From CAVVJA01 sp963801715 (lineage in GTDB: Bacteria > Actinomycetota > Actinomycetes > Mycobacteriales > Jatrophihabitantaceae), in assembly GCA_963801715.1 (NCBI GenBank), contig CAWDGB010000008.1, positions 62,001 through 126,000 of the forward strand: a stretch of 64,000 nucleotides of DNA, read 5' to 3'. The first letter of the stretch is position 1, and every line of letters begins with the position of its first letter. The position numbers were made by a program, and so were the translations under genes. Shown piece by piece: positions 50,924 to 59,447 of the stretch. Under the pieces are notes generated by a model. That model was not told the origin of the DNA, ran no database searches, and saw only the letters and a program-made list of their open reading frames with translations.

Positions 50924-52627
50924 CTAGCTCACCGGGCACGGGTTCTTCAGGTCTCCGCTGTTGAAGTTGTTGAACTGACTTTGCGTTGTGAAGCCCGGGC
51001 GCGGGTAGACGGTCTTCAGCAGCGGGCCGTACTCGGATGTCGAGCTGCCACCGAAATCGTTGGTCGTGCCGGGAATGTACGGACCACCCTCCTGCCATGT
51101 GCAGGTGCCGTTCGCAACCCGCGTCGAGTAGAAGGGATAGAACTGCGCGCCGTTCGGCGGGTTCACGCAGTTCTCGCCGGTGTTCCGGTCGCAGAACGGC
51201 GGGTTGTCCTGGGAGTCCGATGCCTCGATCCGCGGCAGATCGGCCTCGAAGGCGACCGTGGAGTAGTTCGTACGGCCATTATTCGTGAGCGCACTCGTGA
51301 ACAGGACCGGCGATGGGTGCAACGCCTGATCCCGGTGCACGTTCGGGTCGGTTCCCGGCCAGTCCAGCTGGTAGGACTGTCCGTCGAAGTCCTCGTCGGA
51401 GCTCAAGCAGCCGTTGATGTGGATCAGGGTCGAGTCTGAACCCGGAACGCAGAAGTTATTGCCGTCGTCCTCGTCCAAGCCGCCCTTGTCCTGTGCCCCC
51501 GGCTTGACGCAGTTGAGGTTCGCGTCGAGCTTGAGGCAGTTCTCGAAGTGCCCTATCTCATCCGACATGGCCACGTTGTAGGTGTGTGCCGACCAGGTGT
51601 TGCCCCGCGGGTTGGCGGTGGAGTACTCCGGGTGGAACGCGTACGGCGCCATGTGGCACGTGTCAGAGGTGGGCTCGTACAAGATGTGCCCGAAGCCGTT
51701 CGGAACCGAGGCAGTCATGGATCCGCTCTTACCGGTGGTCAGGTCGAACAGGTCGATCCGGAACCCAGCATCCGTGTCGTGCATGTGGATGCGAATCCGG
51801 TCGCCCGGGCTCATCAGCAGGTCCTTCTGCAAATTTGGATTGACCGCGCTGAGGTTCGGAGCGTCAAACGTGCCGGTGAACAGCGGGTTCGCGGGGGCTT
51901 GGGACGTACCGTCCTTCGTGATGTACGCCCAGTTGATCGGCTCGACTCCACCCAATATGTAGTTGTCGCAATCCCCGTTGTTCGGGGTTCCGGATCCGGT
52001 TCCGTGGTTCTGGTCGAGGGTGAGGCTGTCGATTGTCATCGCCGCGCAGTATTGCGTTGCGGTGCAGCCGAATCCCTCGAACTGCGGTACGTAACCTGGT
52101 CCGTAGAACTGCAACTCCATGAATGCGTTGCCAGGATGCTTGCCGATGTAGTCGGCCGCCGAGGGATCGGTCCCGACCAGATCGTTGGCGTCGGAGTTCG
52201 GCGTGCAGGTCTTGGTGAACTCGGGCGCAGACTCGGTGTCGCACAGCGTCAAGCCGAACCAGAAGGTCGGCCTCAGCTGGAAGTTCCAGGTACCGCCACC
52301 GGCGCCGGACGCGGACGGCCGCGCCTTCGGCTCCTTGGGCAATGTCATGACGTAGGTGATGTCGTTGCCCGATCCGGGGACGTCGGACTTGAAGAGAACT
52401 GAGGGTTCGTCGTGCCCGACATATTCGTCGCCCAATGTGCTGTATGGATCGGAGCACAACGAGGAATGACTCTGACACAACGAGTCGTGGTAGGCCTGCG
52501 CAGCCGACGCGCGGGGTGCGGCACCGCTAGCCGGAGGTGACTGGCCGGCGGCAGCAGCGGGAAGTGCTAACGCCACTAAGGCCAATACGCCTGACAGGCT
52601 GAGTGTGAGCAGCCGAGTTCGCTTCAA
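50924..52627 (-). CDS. Large secreted protein of unknown function
   Basis: 567 residues from TTG 52627, with AAAGGAGAGG upstream. A Sec signal peptide (LLTLSLSGVLALVALALPAAAAG) opens the protein; no membrane anchor. The mature part is acidic, Asn/Asp/Gly-rich and has many cysteines, probably disulfide-bonded. Distinct stretches: GGGTWNFQLRPTFWFGLTLCDTESAP, DRIRIHMHDTDAGFRIDLFDLTTGKSG, MAPYAFHPEYSTANPRGNTWSAHTYN, NNFCVPGSDSTLIHINGCLSSDEDFDGQSYQLDWPG. Met/His-rich beta strands recall cupredoxin-like folds, but I cannot assign a family. Confidence 0.7.
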   Translation of the reverse strand: MKRTRLLTLSLSGVLALVALALPAAAAGQSPPASGAAPRASAAQAYHDSLCQSHSSLCSDPYSTLGDEYVGHDEPSVLFKSDVPGSGNDITYVMTLPKEPKARPSASGAGGGTWNFQLRPTFWFGLTLCDTESAPEFTKTCTPNSDANDLVGTDPSAADYIGKHPGNAFMELQFYGPGYVPQFEGFGCTATQYCAAMTIDSLTLDQNHGTGSGTPNNGDCDNYILGGVEPINWAYITKDGTSQAPANPLFTGTFDAPNLSAVNPNLQKDLLMSPGDRIRIHMHDTDAGFRIDLFDLTTGKSGSMTASVPNGFGHILYEPTSDTCHMAPYAFHPEYSTANPRGNTWSAHTYNVAMSDEIGHFENCLKLDANLNCVKPGAQDKGGLDEDDGNNFCVPGSDSTLIHINGCLSSDEDFDGQSYQLDWPGTDPNVHRDQALHPSPVLFTSALTNNGRTNYSTVAFEADLPRIEASDSQDNPPFCDRNTGENCVNPPNGAQFYPFYSTRVANGTCTWQEGGPYIPGTTNDFGGSSTSEYGPLLKTVYPRPGFTTQSQFNNFNSGDLKNPCPVS

Positions 52628-53012
52628 TGACCTCTCCTTTGTTCCCGATCCGCGCGCCCTGGCGATGTGCCAAGGTCATCGCGGGCGGACAGCCAGTCCA
52701 CCCGGTAGGGCCTACTGGTCCTAGCCCGCATTCCGACAACGCAGCGGCGAAATTCCTCCCCTCACTCGACGACGTAATCGCAGGAATTGAGGGGCGCCGA
52801 GGCATGGGTGAGGGCGCGCGCCGAGCGGCGACGGTGGGTAAGACGACGGCAGGCCCCAGCGCGTGCTCCGCCGCTGGAGCGTCCGAGAGCTCTCGTCGCC
52901 GTTGTCCGCATGGTCCCCCAAGACTGCGCGCAGAGCATACGCTTGCTTACGCAACGACGGTAGGACTCAGCGGCCAGCCGCGGCCCACGAGGCCTCTCAG
53001 ATAGGCATGTCG
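52628..53012. other. 385-bp gap with no recognised gene
   Basis: Between the end of the FAD oxidoreductase and the start of the secreted protein, both on the minus strand. Besides the ribosome binding site of the latter near 52631-52640, I see no conserved open frame, repeat or RNA element. The region should hold the promoter of the secreted protein. Confidence 0.5.
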
Positions 53013-54377
53013 TCAGGCCACGACGCGCGGCGCTGCTCGCTCAGCGCGCGTCCGGCGGCTCGCGGTTCTGGCGATCAGTTCCGCCAGCTCGTCTCGGCTG
53101 GGCCCGTCAGGCATCGCCGGGCGCCAGCCGTCAGCGTAGATCTGGCGCACCCGCGGCTCGATCGGGTTCAAGCTGCTTGGCAACGCCCGCATCATGGCGA
53201 AGGGCATGATCGTCGATGTGAGCTCCGGATACGTCTCTGCGGCTGCCACGATGAGGTCGGACGGAAGCCGGCGCGAGACGTCCACATCGCCGCCGGCCCA
53301 GCGTCGCTGCAGGTCCGCATCGGTGTACACGTGATCGTCGAACCACGGCTTGATGTGCTCGGCGCACCAGTCATCGAAGGCGAGCGCGACCGCGCCGAAA
53401 TCCCTTCCGGGCTCGTCAAGGAGAGCGACGAGCCGTTGGGCCTGCAGGAGTGACGTCGCGATGCCGCGCCCAAGACTCGGATTGGTGGTGCATACCGCGT
53501 CTCCGAGAGCGATGAGCCCCGGCAGAGCAATCCTGCCGGCATCATTTCGCTGCCCGCGATAGCTGTTGTAGAGGTGACCGCCCCGCAGCACCGGTGTGAT
53601 CGGGCGGCTGCGACGCGGGTCGGTCCAGATTGCCAGAGGTGGAATGGCCTGGGTGGCGGCCTCGAACGCGGCGAGACCTCGCAGGCCGGCTAAATCACGG
53701 TCCGTGCTCGTTTGCGCGATCAACGCCGAGAACGTGCGGTTGTCGTGCGGAAATACGATGGCCAGGTATCCGGGATAGACCGTTACCAGGCCCGGGGGCG
53801 CATTCGTGGGTCCTTCCGAGGCGCCCCGCCGCAGCCGGTACTGACGCGACACATAGGCGAGCCCGCAATCGGCGCTGTCCGGTGCCGCCGCCCGCAGCGA
53901 ACGGCTCAGTCGCCCGGCCCGACCGGACGTGTCGAGTACCAGTTCAGCCGGCAGAATACGGTCGGCCAGCCGCACGCCGGTTGCGCGGCCACGCTCGTGG
54001 GCCACGCCGGTTGCCTGCGCCTGTATCAGCGTCACACGCGGCTCGGCGGATGCCTGCGACCGCAAGACAGTCTCGAACACCGTGCGCCGGCAGCGGATCG
54101 TTATCGGCAGGCCTGGTTGACCGGGTGGGTAAACCGGCGTCGCTCCGGCGGCCAGCAGGGCGTTCCACGCTTCCGGAATCTCGGTCTGCAGCGCCTCGAT
54201 CACCTGTAGCCGGTAGGCATGGGGGTGGTGAAACTGCATCACTCCGGCCCTCGGCCACCACCCATTGCGGTTCGGGCCCGGATCACGGTCGACAACCGAC
54301 ACGTCATGGCCTCGCCGAGCCAGCGCGACCGCTGTGAATAGACCGGTCGGCCCGGCACCGATAATGGCCACTCGCAT
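53013..54377 (-). CDS. FAD-dependent monooxygenase/geranylgeranyl-reductase-like flavoprotein
   Basis: 454 residues from ATG 54377. FAD site VAIIGAGPTGLFTAVALARRG with the acidic end of beta-2 (VVDRD), ELVLDTSGRAGRLSR as the DG-like motif, and GLIALGDAVCTTNPSLGRGIATSLLQAQ as the FAD ribityl-binding GD segment. The layout is of the PHBH/squalene-epoxidase-type flavoproteins. WPRAGVMQFHHPHAYRLQV near residue 43 is typical for a subgroup annotated as epoxidase or halogenase-like. Substrate unknown; downstream SnoaL-like gene is divergent. Confidence 0.82.
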   Translation of the reverse strand: MRVAIIGAGPTGLFTAVALARRGHDVSVVDRDPGPNRNGWWPRAGVMQFHHPHAYRLQVIEALQTEIPEAWNALLAAGATPVYPPGQPGLPITIRCRRTVFETVLRSQASAEPRVTLIQAQATGVAHERGRATGVRLADRILPAELVLDTSGRAGRLSRSLRAAAPDSADCGLAYVSRQYRLRRGASEGPTNAPPGLVTVYPGYLAIVFPHDNRTFSALIAQTSTDRDLAGLRGLAAFEAATQAIPPLAIWTDPRRSRPITPVLRGGHLYNSYRGQRNDAGRIALPGLIALGDAVCTTNPSLGRGIATSLLQAQRLVALLDEPGRDFGAVALAFDDWCAEHIKPWFDDHVYTDADLQRRWAGGDVDVSRRLPSDLIVAAAETYPELTSTIMPFAMMRALPSSLNPIEPRVRQIYADGWRPAMPDGPSRDELAELIARTASRRTRAERAAPRVVA

Positions 54378-54528
54378 GGTGAGTCCCCCCGCGCGTCTTG
54401 TCCTCCTGGATTCGTCTTGCCGGAGGACTCATGCGCGGCCGGTGATACAGGCGGCCGGTAATCCGGGCTGACGCGCACGACGGGCGAGCAATACTTGGTA
54501 CGTCGTCCATTGGGATGGAGCTGCTGTC

Positions 54529-54927
54529 ATGTCGACTGCGAACGAGACGCTCGTACGCACCGCCTATGCGGCCTACGAACGAGGGGACGTCACGGCGATG
54601 CTTGACACTGTCGACCCCAACTTGGAATGGACCTATCTCGACCCGAGCGAGGCGAGCGCGGAGCTGCAGATCTGCCATGGTCGAGGCGAGCTGGAGACTG
54701 CACTGCGGCGGCAGCTCGGGCGCGGCCTGAGCGCGCAGCTCGAGGAACTCGTTGCCCATGGGGATCAGATCATGGTGACGGTCCGTATCCCCGGCATCGA
54801 GGCCCGCCGGGTTCGGCAGGCGGACGAGCGCAATTACGACGTGCTGACCGTTCGAGACGGACACATCGTCGCCATCCGAGCCTGCCGCGATCGGGCCGAG
54901 GCCCTCGCCATCGCGGGAATCACCTAG
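54529..54927 (+). CDS. SnoaL-like (NTF2-fold) protein
   Basis: 132 residues. NTF2-like pattern: NETLVRTAYAAYERGDVTAMLDTVDPNLEWTYLDPSEA at the start, then ELEELVAHGDQIMVTVRIPGIEARR and YDVLTVRDGHIVAIRACRDRAEALAIAG at the end. Members are ketosteroid-isomerase-like small proteins, some enzymatic and many uncharacterised. Divergent from the flavoprotein gene, converging with the cupin gene. Confidence 0.88.
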   Translation: MSTANETLVRTAYAAYERGDVTAMLDTVDPNLEWTYLDPSEASAELQICHGRGELETALRRQLGRGLSAQLEELVAHGDQIMVTVRIPGIEARRVRQADERNYDVLTVRDGHIVAIRACRDRAEALAIAGIT

Positions 54928-54989
54928 GGCACGGCCCAGCCGTTGCGTCGGCATTTTGCAGTCGGCCGACAGGGGCGGGCCGCTATCAG

Positions 54990-55469
54990 CTACGCGACTG
55001 GGTGCGTCGAGTCGATCCAGGGCACGATTTCTGGGTCCGCGACGCCCTCGATATCCAGGTTGACCACGATCGGATCTTGGCCGCTGCGAACCACTACGCA
55101 CTCCAGCGGCTCGTCGTCCAGGGCGTTGATCTCCTGATGCGGCAGGAACGGCGGAACGAAGATGAATGAGCCGGGTCCGGCTTGCGCGGTGAATTCGAGA
55201 CGCTCTCCCCACCGCATTTCCGCTCGTCCGCGAACCACATAGATGATGCTCTCGAGCTCGCCGTGATGATGTGGCCCGGTCCGGGCGCCGGGATGAATGC
55301 TGGCCGTCCCGCCCCATAGCTTTTCCGCACCGGCCCGGTCATGATTCACCGCGGTAGCGCGGATCATCCCCGGCGTCTGCGGCGTGCTGGCGTCAAGCGC
55401 GTCGGATGGCACGATCCGGACTCCCTGGCTGCGCCAGTCCCTCGCCGCACCCGCATCGCTCGAGCCCAC
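54990..55469 (-). CDS. Cupin-domain protein
   Basis: 159 residues from GTG 55469. The cupin motif 1 is ASIHPGARTGPHHHGELESIIYVVRGRAEMRWG with the metal-binding histidines and glutamate, and motif 2 is the weaker GSFIFVPPFLPHQEINALDDEPLECVVVRS with a histidine. A small single-domain beta-barrel; substrate unknown. The short RIVPSDALDASTPQTPGMIRATAVNHD N-terminal strand is typical of this uncharacterised subgroup. Confidence 0.88.
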   Translation of the reverse strand: MGSSDAGAARDWRSQGVRIVPSDALDASTPQTPGMIRATAVNHDRAGAEKLWGGTASIHPGARTGPHHHGELESIIYVVRGRAEMRWGERLEFTAQAGPGSFIFVPPFLPHQEINALDDEPLECVVVRSGQDPIVVNLDIEGVADPEIVPWIDSTHPVA

Positions 55470-55520
55470 CTTCCGAAGTGTAGTCGCCGATCATCGATCG
55501 AGATCCGCTCGCAGGGCGCA

Positions 55521-56340
55521 ATGATTTCGCAATCCATGGGTACAGATAGTGTTTCCACGGTGCTAACAGTCGGCATTGATCTTGCCGCCGAAGCTGTGAG
55601 GTCGGCGGTGGCTGCGATCCGCTGGGACAAGACCGAAGCCGTTATCGAGCAGCTGGCGCTGGGCGCGACCGATCGGGTGCTGGTCGAGGCTGCGCGCCCG
55701 GCCGACAAGGTCGGAATCGACTGCCCGCTCGGGTGGCCGGTGGCGTTCGTCGACTTTGTCCAGCGCCACGCATGCGGTGACATACGGTCGGGCGAGGGTC
55801 GAGACGTCGAAGCTCGACGCCCGCTTGCGTACCGACGCACGGATCTCGCGGTTGTGCGCCGGCGGCCCGATCCCGTTGAGCGTGTCCAGCGACCGGATCG
55901 GGCGAGCCGCGATGCGGGCCGCGGGGCTGCTGTCCGCCCTGGCGACGCCGGGCGAGACCATGGACCGGTCCGGCCGCGCCCGGATTGTCGAGGTGTACCC
56001 GGCAGCGGCCCTCAGGCGGTGGGGATACGAATCGCGGCGTTACAAGGGCGGCCTGAATGCCGAAACCCGACGGACCCTGGTGGATCGCTTTCTTGACGCG
56101 ACGTCGCCTTGGCTGGTCATTTCGAATGAACACCGGGCCGCATGCGCCAAGTCCGACGATGTCTTCGACGCGGTCGTCGCCGCGCTGAACGCCCGCGCCG
56201 CAACCCTCCCGGGCGGCGCCGTCTCAGTACCCGGACCGGACGAGATATCCGATGCGATCGTCGAAGGCTGGATAGCCGTCCCGGTCGGCGAACTGGCCGA
56301 TCTTGATCCACGTGCTCGCTTTATGCTTGCTAAGCCCTGA
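55521..56340 (+). pseudogene. DUF429-family predicted nuclease, frame broken once
   Basis: The N-terminal part from ATG 55521 (VLTVGIDLAAEAVRSAVAAI, KVGIDCPLGWPVAFVDFVQRHA) is the DUF429 RNase-H-like start with the conserved Asp in GIDLA. Near 55770-55780 one extra base shifts the frame, and the family continues as ARLRTDARISRLCAGGPIPLSVSSDRIGRAAMRAAGLLSAL, IVEVYPAAALRRWGYESRRYKG and CAKSDDVFDAVVAALNARAA. Joined length is about 273 residues. DUF429 proteins are predicted metal-dependent nucleases without a defined role. GTG/ATG 55536 is an alternative start. Confidence 0.75.
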
Positions 56341-56372
56341 TACAAGGCTGGAGATCGGCGGCTGGACAGGCG

Positions 56373-57215
56373 ATGCCTACTGACACCATGAACCCGGCGA
56401 CGGCGGTCACCTGGGGGCCGTTCGTGCAAGCCGCCTACGATCAGTACGTCAGCGATCCCAGTCAAATCAATCCCGCCGCGATCAGGAACATGCCGGCCGG
56501 CTACACGTTGGTGCGCACGATCCAGATGTCAGATTTCCTCGGTCCGACGCACTCGCGAGTCTTCTACGGTTTCGTCGCCGTCGGCGGCGACCCGGTCACT
56601 GCGGTCATTGCGTTACGAGGTACCGCGTCTGCGACCGAATGGTGGGACGACATGCATTGGAAGCTCGTGCCATTCACCTCGGTCTCCGACGGCGGACAGG
56701 TTGCCGAGGGCTTCTTCGATGTCTACCGAACCTTCGGCACCATGACTCCAGGCGAGCAGGCGAGTTCCCAAGCATCGAGGGCGTTCGCCGTCGAAGTCTC
56801 AGACGCGATCGTCGGCTTCGGCAGTGGTCTTGACCCAACGATGCCGACGATCGTGTCCGGCCACAGTCTGGGCGCGGCGCTCGGCACACTTCTCGTTGCC
56901 GACCTCGCTGCCAACACGCCCATCAAGCCACAGGCCTGGACATTCGCCTCGCCGCGCGTCGGGGATGCCACTTTCGCAGCACGCTACGGCGGCCTCAGTG
57001 GGGTTTCCTGGCGAATCTACAACCTGGTCGATGTCGTCCCCTACTTCCCGGCCGATAGCTCGGATCGCTACCAGCCGGTGACAGCTGGCTATGCGATCAA
57101 TTCTTTAGGAAAGGCGCGTTGGAGTTTGAGCTGCGCCCACGCGCTCAACACGTATCTGCATGTGCTGTCTCCCACCACCGTGCCGATAAACTCCGCCTGC
57201 CTGTCAACCGGTTAA
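56373..57215 (+). CDS. Class 3 lipase-like alpha/beta hydrolase
   Basis: 280 residues. The nucleophile elbow TIVSGHSLGAALGTLLVADLA has the catalytic Ser, and FASPRVGDATFAARY and VDVVPYFPADS carry the probable Asp and lid region; a late HALNTYLHVL could supply the His. AVIALRGTASATEWWDDM corresponds to the oxyanion-hole strand (ALRGT) of fungal-type lipases. There is no signal peptide, which is unusual for a lipase, so an intracellular esterase role is possible. Confidence 0.85.
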   Translation: MPTDTMNPATAVTWGPFVQAAYDQYVSDPSQINPAAIRNMPAGYTLVRTIQMSDFLGPTHSRVFYGFVAVGGDPVTAVIALRGTASATEWWDDMHWKLVPFTSVSDGGQVAEGFFDVYRTFGTMTPGEQASSQASRAFAVEVSDAIVGFGSGLDPTMPTIVSGHSLGAALGTLLVADLAANTPIKPQAWTFASPRVGDATFAARYGGLSGVSWRIYNLVDVVPYFPADSSDRYQPVTAGYAINSLGKARWSLSCAHALNTYLHVLSPTTVPINSACLSTG

Positions 57216-57222
57216 CGGCGAG

Positions 57223-57819
57223 GTGTCATCACGCGTGCGTATCGGGGCGGTCTTTCCCCAGCTGGAAATCGGCGGCGATCCGGTTGACATCGCGCACTGG
57301 GCGACGCAGGTCGAACAGCTCGGTTACGACTACATCCTCGTCTACGACCATGTGCTCGGCGCCGGAACGTCCACCCGGACGGGATGGCGCGGCTACACCA
57401 GTGACGATTGCTTCCACGAAGTGTTCGTGCTGCTGGGTTATTTCGCTGCGCTCACCTCTGCGGTCGAGCTGACGACTGGGGTGTTGATCCTTCCGCAGCG
57501 CCAGACCGTACTGGTGGCCAAGCAAGCCGCCCAGGTGGATGTGCTCAGCGGTGGTCGGATGCGATTGGGCATCGGCGTGGGCTGGAATCCGGTCGAATAT
57601 CAGGGATTGGGCGAGGCTTTCGGCAATCGGGGAGCTCGTAGCGAAGAGCAGATCGAGCTCATGCGGGCCCTGTGGTCCGCGACCACGCTCACCTTTCACG
57701 GCCGATGGCACCAGGTCGACGAGGCCGGCATCAAACCGCGTCCCGTGCGCGGAAACTATTCCGATCTGGATCGGCGGCACGGCCGAGCCGGTCCTGCGTC
57801 GAGTCGGACGCCTTGGTGA
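57223..57819 (+). CDS. LLM-class F420-dependent oxidoreductase, N-terminal part, frame broken
   Basis: The first about 178 residues from GTG 57223 belong to luciferase-like TIM-barrel oxidoreductases: IGAVFPQLEIGGDPVDIAHWATQVEQLGYDYILVYDHVLGAG, VELTTGVLILPQRQTVLVAKQAAQVDVLSGGRMRLGIGVGWN and ARSEEQIELMRALWS. At 57757 one extra T breaks the frame; without it the text is RGNIPIWIGG. Joined length about 294 residues. Uses F420H2 or FMN; substrate unknown. 7 bp behind the lipase gene. Confidence 0.78.
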   Translation: MSSRVRIGAVFPQLEIGGDPVDIAHWATQVEQLGYDYILVYDHVLGAGTSTRTGWRGYTSDDCFHEVFVLLGYFAALTSAVELTTGVLILPQRQTVLVAKQAAQVDVLSGGRMRLGIGVGWNPVEYQGLGEAFGNRGARSEEQIELMRALWSATTLTFHGRWHQVDEAGIKPRPVRGNYSDLDRRHGRAGPASSRTPW

Positions 57820-58105
57820 TGGTTGGTTACCGCTACGTCGACCCGACGACAAGGCCGCGGCAATGATCGACCGCATTCGGGGCTACGCCGAGGAGGTCGG
57901 GCGGAACCCGACCGATATCGGTATCGAAGCCCGGCTCACTATCGCCAGCCAGCCCCGAGACAACTGGCTCGGCTACGTGGCTGCCTGGCAGCAGCTCGGA
58001 GCAACTCACTTGTGCGTAAACACGATGGGCATGCAATTCGCACACGTCGACGAACATCTGGCTGCCCTCGCCGACGCCATTGCTTACGTCCGAACCATCA
58101 CGTAG
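57539..58105 (+). CDS. LLM-class F420-dependent oxidoreductase, C-terminal part
   Basis: Continuation of the oxidoreductase from about 57757: IPIWIGGTAEPVLRRVGRLGDGWLPLRRPDDKAAAMIDRIRGYAEEVGRNP, then IGIEARLTIASQPRDNWLGYVAAWQQLGATHLCVNTMG. The part of this frame before 57757 is out-of-frame shadow of the N-terminal half. The IGG and LGDGWLP segments belong to the F420/FMN phosphate-binding end of the barrel. Confidence 0.75.
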   Translation: MCSAVVGCDWASAWAGIRSNIRDWARLSAIGELVAKSRSSSCGPCGPRPRSPFTADGTRSTRPASNRVPCAETIPIWIGGTAEPVLRRVGRLGDGWLPLRRPDDKAAAMIDRIRGYAEEVGRNPTDIGIEARLTIASQPRDNWLGYVAAWQQLGATHLCVNTMGMQFAHVDEHLAALADAIAYVRTIT

Positions 58106-58137
58106 CGATGTCGTAAGGCACTGGCAAGATCTGTCGC

Positions 58138-58977
58138 GTGCGACATATCGACGCGGACGAACGGCGCGCCCGATTGGCGCGTCGACACCGCATCGCGGCC
58201 GGGCATAAGGCACGCGATGTCGTCGAAGCAACGCGCTCGATGGTTTGCCTGCACGCGACTGACCCGGCCAGCGTCTACCTGTCGGCCCGAGCCCGCGTCT
58301 CCGACCTAGCCCGAGCGGATCTCGATCGCGCGCTATATGCCGACCGGACGTTGATCAAACATTTGTCCATGCGGCGGACGCTGTTCGTGTTCACCCGTGA
58401 TCGGCTTGCCGCGGCCACTGCCGGCCCTGGTGCGCGGGTTGCCGATTCCGAACGCCGCCGGACAGTTCGAGAGGTCGAAGCGAGCGCGGTTGCCTCCGAC
58501 GGTTTCCGTTGGTTGGGCGACGCCGAGGCCGCCGTTCTCGCCGCCCTGGACTCGCATCCGGAGTTGAGCTCATCGCAATTACGTGACCTAGCCCCCATCG
58601 TCGATGTCAAGATTCGCGTCGGCGGAGCGGGCAGATGGGGAACCGACGCACCGGTCGGACCGAGACTGCTGACGATCCTGTCGGCAGCCGGGCTGGCTGT
58701 GCGTGGCACGAACCGCGGTGGTTGGAACGTGTCCCGCCCGATGTGGACCTCGATGCCGCGTTGGCTGGGTTCGCCCCTCGACAGCATGGACGCCACCGCT
58801 GGCATGGCCCAGATGACACGAGCCTGGCTCCGCGCATTTGGCCCCGGCACGGCGAACGATCTCAAATGGTGGCTGGGCGTGCGGACCGACCGACGTCAAA
58901 CGGGCCTTGACCGATGTCGAAGCCGTCGAGGTCGACCTCGATGGCAGCGTCGGATACGTGCTCCCCGACGATCTTGA
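58138..58977 (+). CDS. Winged-helix DNA-binding domain protein (AlkX/DUF1006-like), N-terminal part, frame broken
   Basis: From GTG 58138 about 248 residues fit the HTH_42/winged-helix DNA-binding domain-containing family: DVVEATRSMVCLHATDPASVYLSARARV, TLIKHLSMRRTLFVFTRDRL, ELSSSQLRDLAPIVDVKIRVGGAGRWGTDAPVGPRLLTILSAAG and RAFGPGTANDLKWWLG. Near 58884-58892 one extra base breaks the frame. This family includes DNA glycosylases of the AlkX type acting on cross-links, but most members are unstudied. Confidence 0.75.
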   Translation: MRHIDADERRARLARRHRIAAGHKARDVVEATRSMVCLHATDPASVYLSARARVSDLARADLDRALYADRTLIKHLSMRRTLFVFTRDRLAAATAGPGARVADSERRRTVREVEASAVASDGFRWLGDAEAAVLAALDSHPELSSSQLRDLAPIVDVKIRVGGAGRWGTDAPVGPRLLTILSAAGLAVRGTNRGGWNVSRPMWTSMPRWLGSPLDSMDATAGMAQMTRAWLRAFGPGTANDLKWWLGVRTDRRQTGLDRCRSRRGRPRWQRRIRAPRRS

Positions 58978-59317
58978 CCCAGTGGCTGGAGTCGAACCTT
59001 GGGTCGCCCTCTTGCCGGCGTTGGATCCGACTCCGATGGGCTGGGCTGACCGGGACTGGTACCTCGGCCCGCATCGGCCCGTGTTGTTCGACTCAAATGG
59101 CAATGCTGGCCCGACCGCATGGTGCAACGGTCGCGTTGTCGGCGGCTGGCATCAGGAGCCATCCGGCGAGGTGCTGCTCGACATTGTCGACAGAATCCCC
59201 AAACTGTCACGGACCCAGCTCCAACGCGAGGCGGCGAAGCTGACCGACTGGTTAGCCGGCGAGCGCGTGCTGCCGCGTTTCCCGTCGCCGCTTTTCAAGA
59301 CCGTGACCGCGCGGTAG
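58838..59317 (+). CDS. Winged-helix DNA-binding domain protein, C-terminal part
   Basis: Continuation from about 58890: TDVKRALTDVEAVEVDLDGSVGYVLPDDLDPV, VALLPALDPTPMGWADRDWYLG, LFDSNGNAGPTAWCNGRVVGGWHQ and EVLLDIVDRIPKLSRTQLQREAAKL. The LDPTPMGWxxRDWYLG and GNAGPTxWxxGRVVGGW segments are the most conserved part of this family. Sequence before 58890 in this frame is shadow. Joined protein about 392 residues. Confidence 0.75.
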   Translation: MAPARRTISNGGWACGPTDVKRALTDVEAVEVDLDGSVGYVLPDDLDPVAGVEPWVALLPALDPTPMGWADRDWYLGPHRPVLFDSNGNAGPTAWCNGRVVGGWHQEPSGEVLLDIVDRIPKLSRTQLQREAAKLTDWLAGERVLPRFPSPLFKTVTAR

Positions 59318-59447
59318 CTCGGTTGTAGGTCGACGCCGTCGGAGCCTGAAATAGCTCAGGTTGACCGAGCCCCGTCAACACCCAGTGTCGGAGAGGTGCC
59401 CTGGCCACACCGGCGTCAAACGTCACTTCGGCCATGATGGTGGGCCG

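Noticed and set aside
58980..59000. tRNA T-loop-like string AGTCGAACCTTGGG
   Set aside because: No acceptor stem, anticodon arm or CCA in place; the bases are coding in the winged-helix protein (GVEPW).
59319..59447. Possible second riboswitch before the CAP-domain gene
   Set aside because: CAP and NlpC genes often follow c-di-AMP riboswitches, but the conserved GGGGTGAATC and CAGCTAACCC blocks are absent here.
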